Assembly (NCBI GenBank): GCA_003222555.1
Contig: QHWL01000150.1
Coordinates: 5,598-11,325 of the forward strand
Source: Acidobacteriota bacterium
Lineage (GTDB): Bacteria > Acidobacteriota > Vicinamibacteria > Vicinamibacterales > CAVVIG01
Direction: 5' to 3'
Length of the DNA: 5,728 bases
The notes below the pieces were generated by a model. It was given only the letters and a program-made list of their open reading frames with translations. It searched no databases and had not been told where the DNA came from. The translations under genes and the position numbers were made by a program. Shown here one piece after another: positions 5,509 through 5,728 of the stretch; position 1 is the stretch's first letter, and the number at the start of each line of letters is the position of its first letter.

Positions 5509-5728
5509 TCACTTCCTTGTCTGGTCCTGTTGTCTCCGCGCCTCTTCTTGGAGCAGATAGCCGGCCGGGTACTCCAAAAGCCGCACGTTCGGTTCCTTCC
5601 GACGGTAGAGCGGCATGCTCATCTTCCAGGGTCTGGTAAACACCTTGGGGTCTTCGATCGTCGCCTCGTAGTTGATGTGGTCGGGGCCGGCGGGCGAGTA
5701 GCGTTCGACCACGTGTAAGGCATCACTA
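5509..5728 (-). CDS. Exported-family protein, type A, C-terminal part only (paralogue 6)
   Basis: The last 72 residues of a gene whose start lies beyond the right edge. The frame is open to the end of the window. It begins SDALHVVERY, matching GNFHSDALHVVERY of paralogue 2, and continues with GPDHINYEATIEDP and KVFTRPWKMSMPLYRR, so it is clearly type A. An internal GTG at 5712 could be mistaken for a start but lies inside the conserved block. Where paralogues 1 and 2 have YEC it reads LEYPAGY, so the C-terminal cysteine of the family is missing. The tail is charged (QEEARRQQDQTRK). It ends 22 bp before paralogue 5 and is likely in the same operon. The missing N-terminal part cannot be judged. 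Confidence 0.92.
   Translation of the reverse strand, partial: SDALHVVERYSPAGPDHINYEATIEDPKVFTRPWKMSMPLYRRKEPNVRLLEYPAGYLLQEEARRQQDQTRK

Noticed and set aside
5509..5712. Short complete gene starting at GTG 5712
   Set aside because: That GTG is a Val codon inside the conserved HSDALHVVERY block, and the family similarity continues upstream to the window edge, so the gene is truncated by the window and does not start there.

Overview
The window is a compact cluster of secreted or periplasmic proteins from a GC-rich Gram-negative-type bacterium. It holds four complete members and one edge-truncated member of a single paralogous family, plus one metallo-beta-lactamase (MBL)-fold hydrolase. All the complete proteins begin with a Sec-type signal peptide. 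From general knowledge, families with the core 'W-x-G-x-SRG-x-WEG-x-TLV-x-D' are very numerous and mostly unnamed in Acidobacteriota (Solibacter/Vicinamibacteria-like genomes and soil metagenomes). That lineage is my best guess, but the window has no marker gene to prove it.

Layout. Positions 1-210 have no certain gene; they hold a strong hairpin and perhaps the tail of an upstream gene. On the + strand come paralogue 1 (211-996), paralogue 2 (1014-1790), a 231-bp GC-rich gap with a direct repeat and three hairpins, and paralogue 3 (2022-2840). After a 129-bp convergent gap, the - strand carries, in transcription order, paralogue 6 (C-terminal part only, running off the right edge, ending at 5509), paralogue 5 (5486-4560) and the MBL-fold protein (4541-2970). 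The - strand genes are 22 and 18 bp apart and look like one operon.

The paralogues fall into two subtypes. Type A (1, 2 and 6) ends in 'KVFTRPWKMSMPLYRR'. Type B (3 and 5) has 'GRPHVG..IKLW', 'YTKP' and 'EEAC.EG'. Each strand reads type A first, then type B. The four complete members share a pair of cysteines, one central and one near the C-terminus, that could form a periplasmic disulfide. Member 6 has lost the C-terminal one.

Function. The MBL-fold protein has a complete set of dinuclear metal ligands behind a roughly 300-residue N-terminal domain, and it is the only protein here with a recognisable catalytic site. I do not know the function of the paralogous family. Its export, its multiplication and its linkage to a secreted hydrolase suggest a periplasmic role around some substrate, but that is inference.
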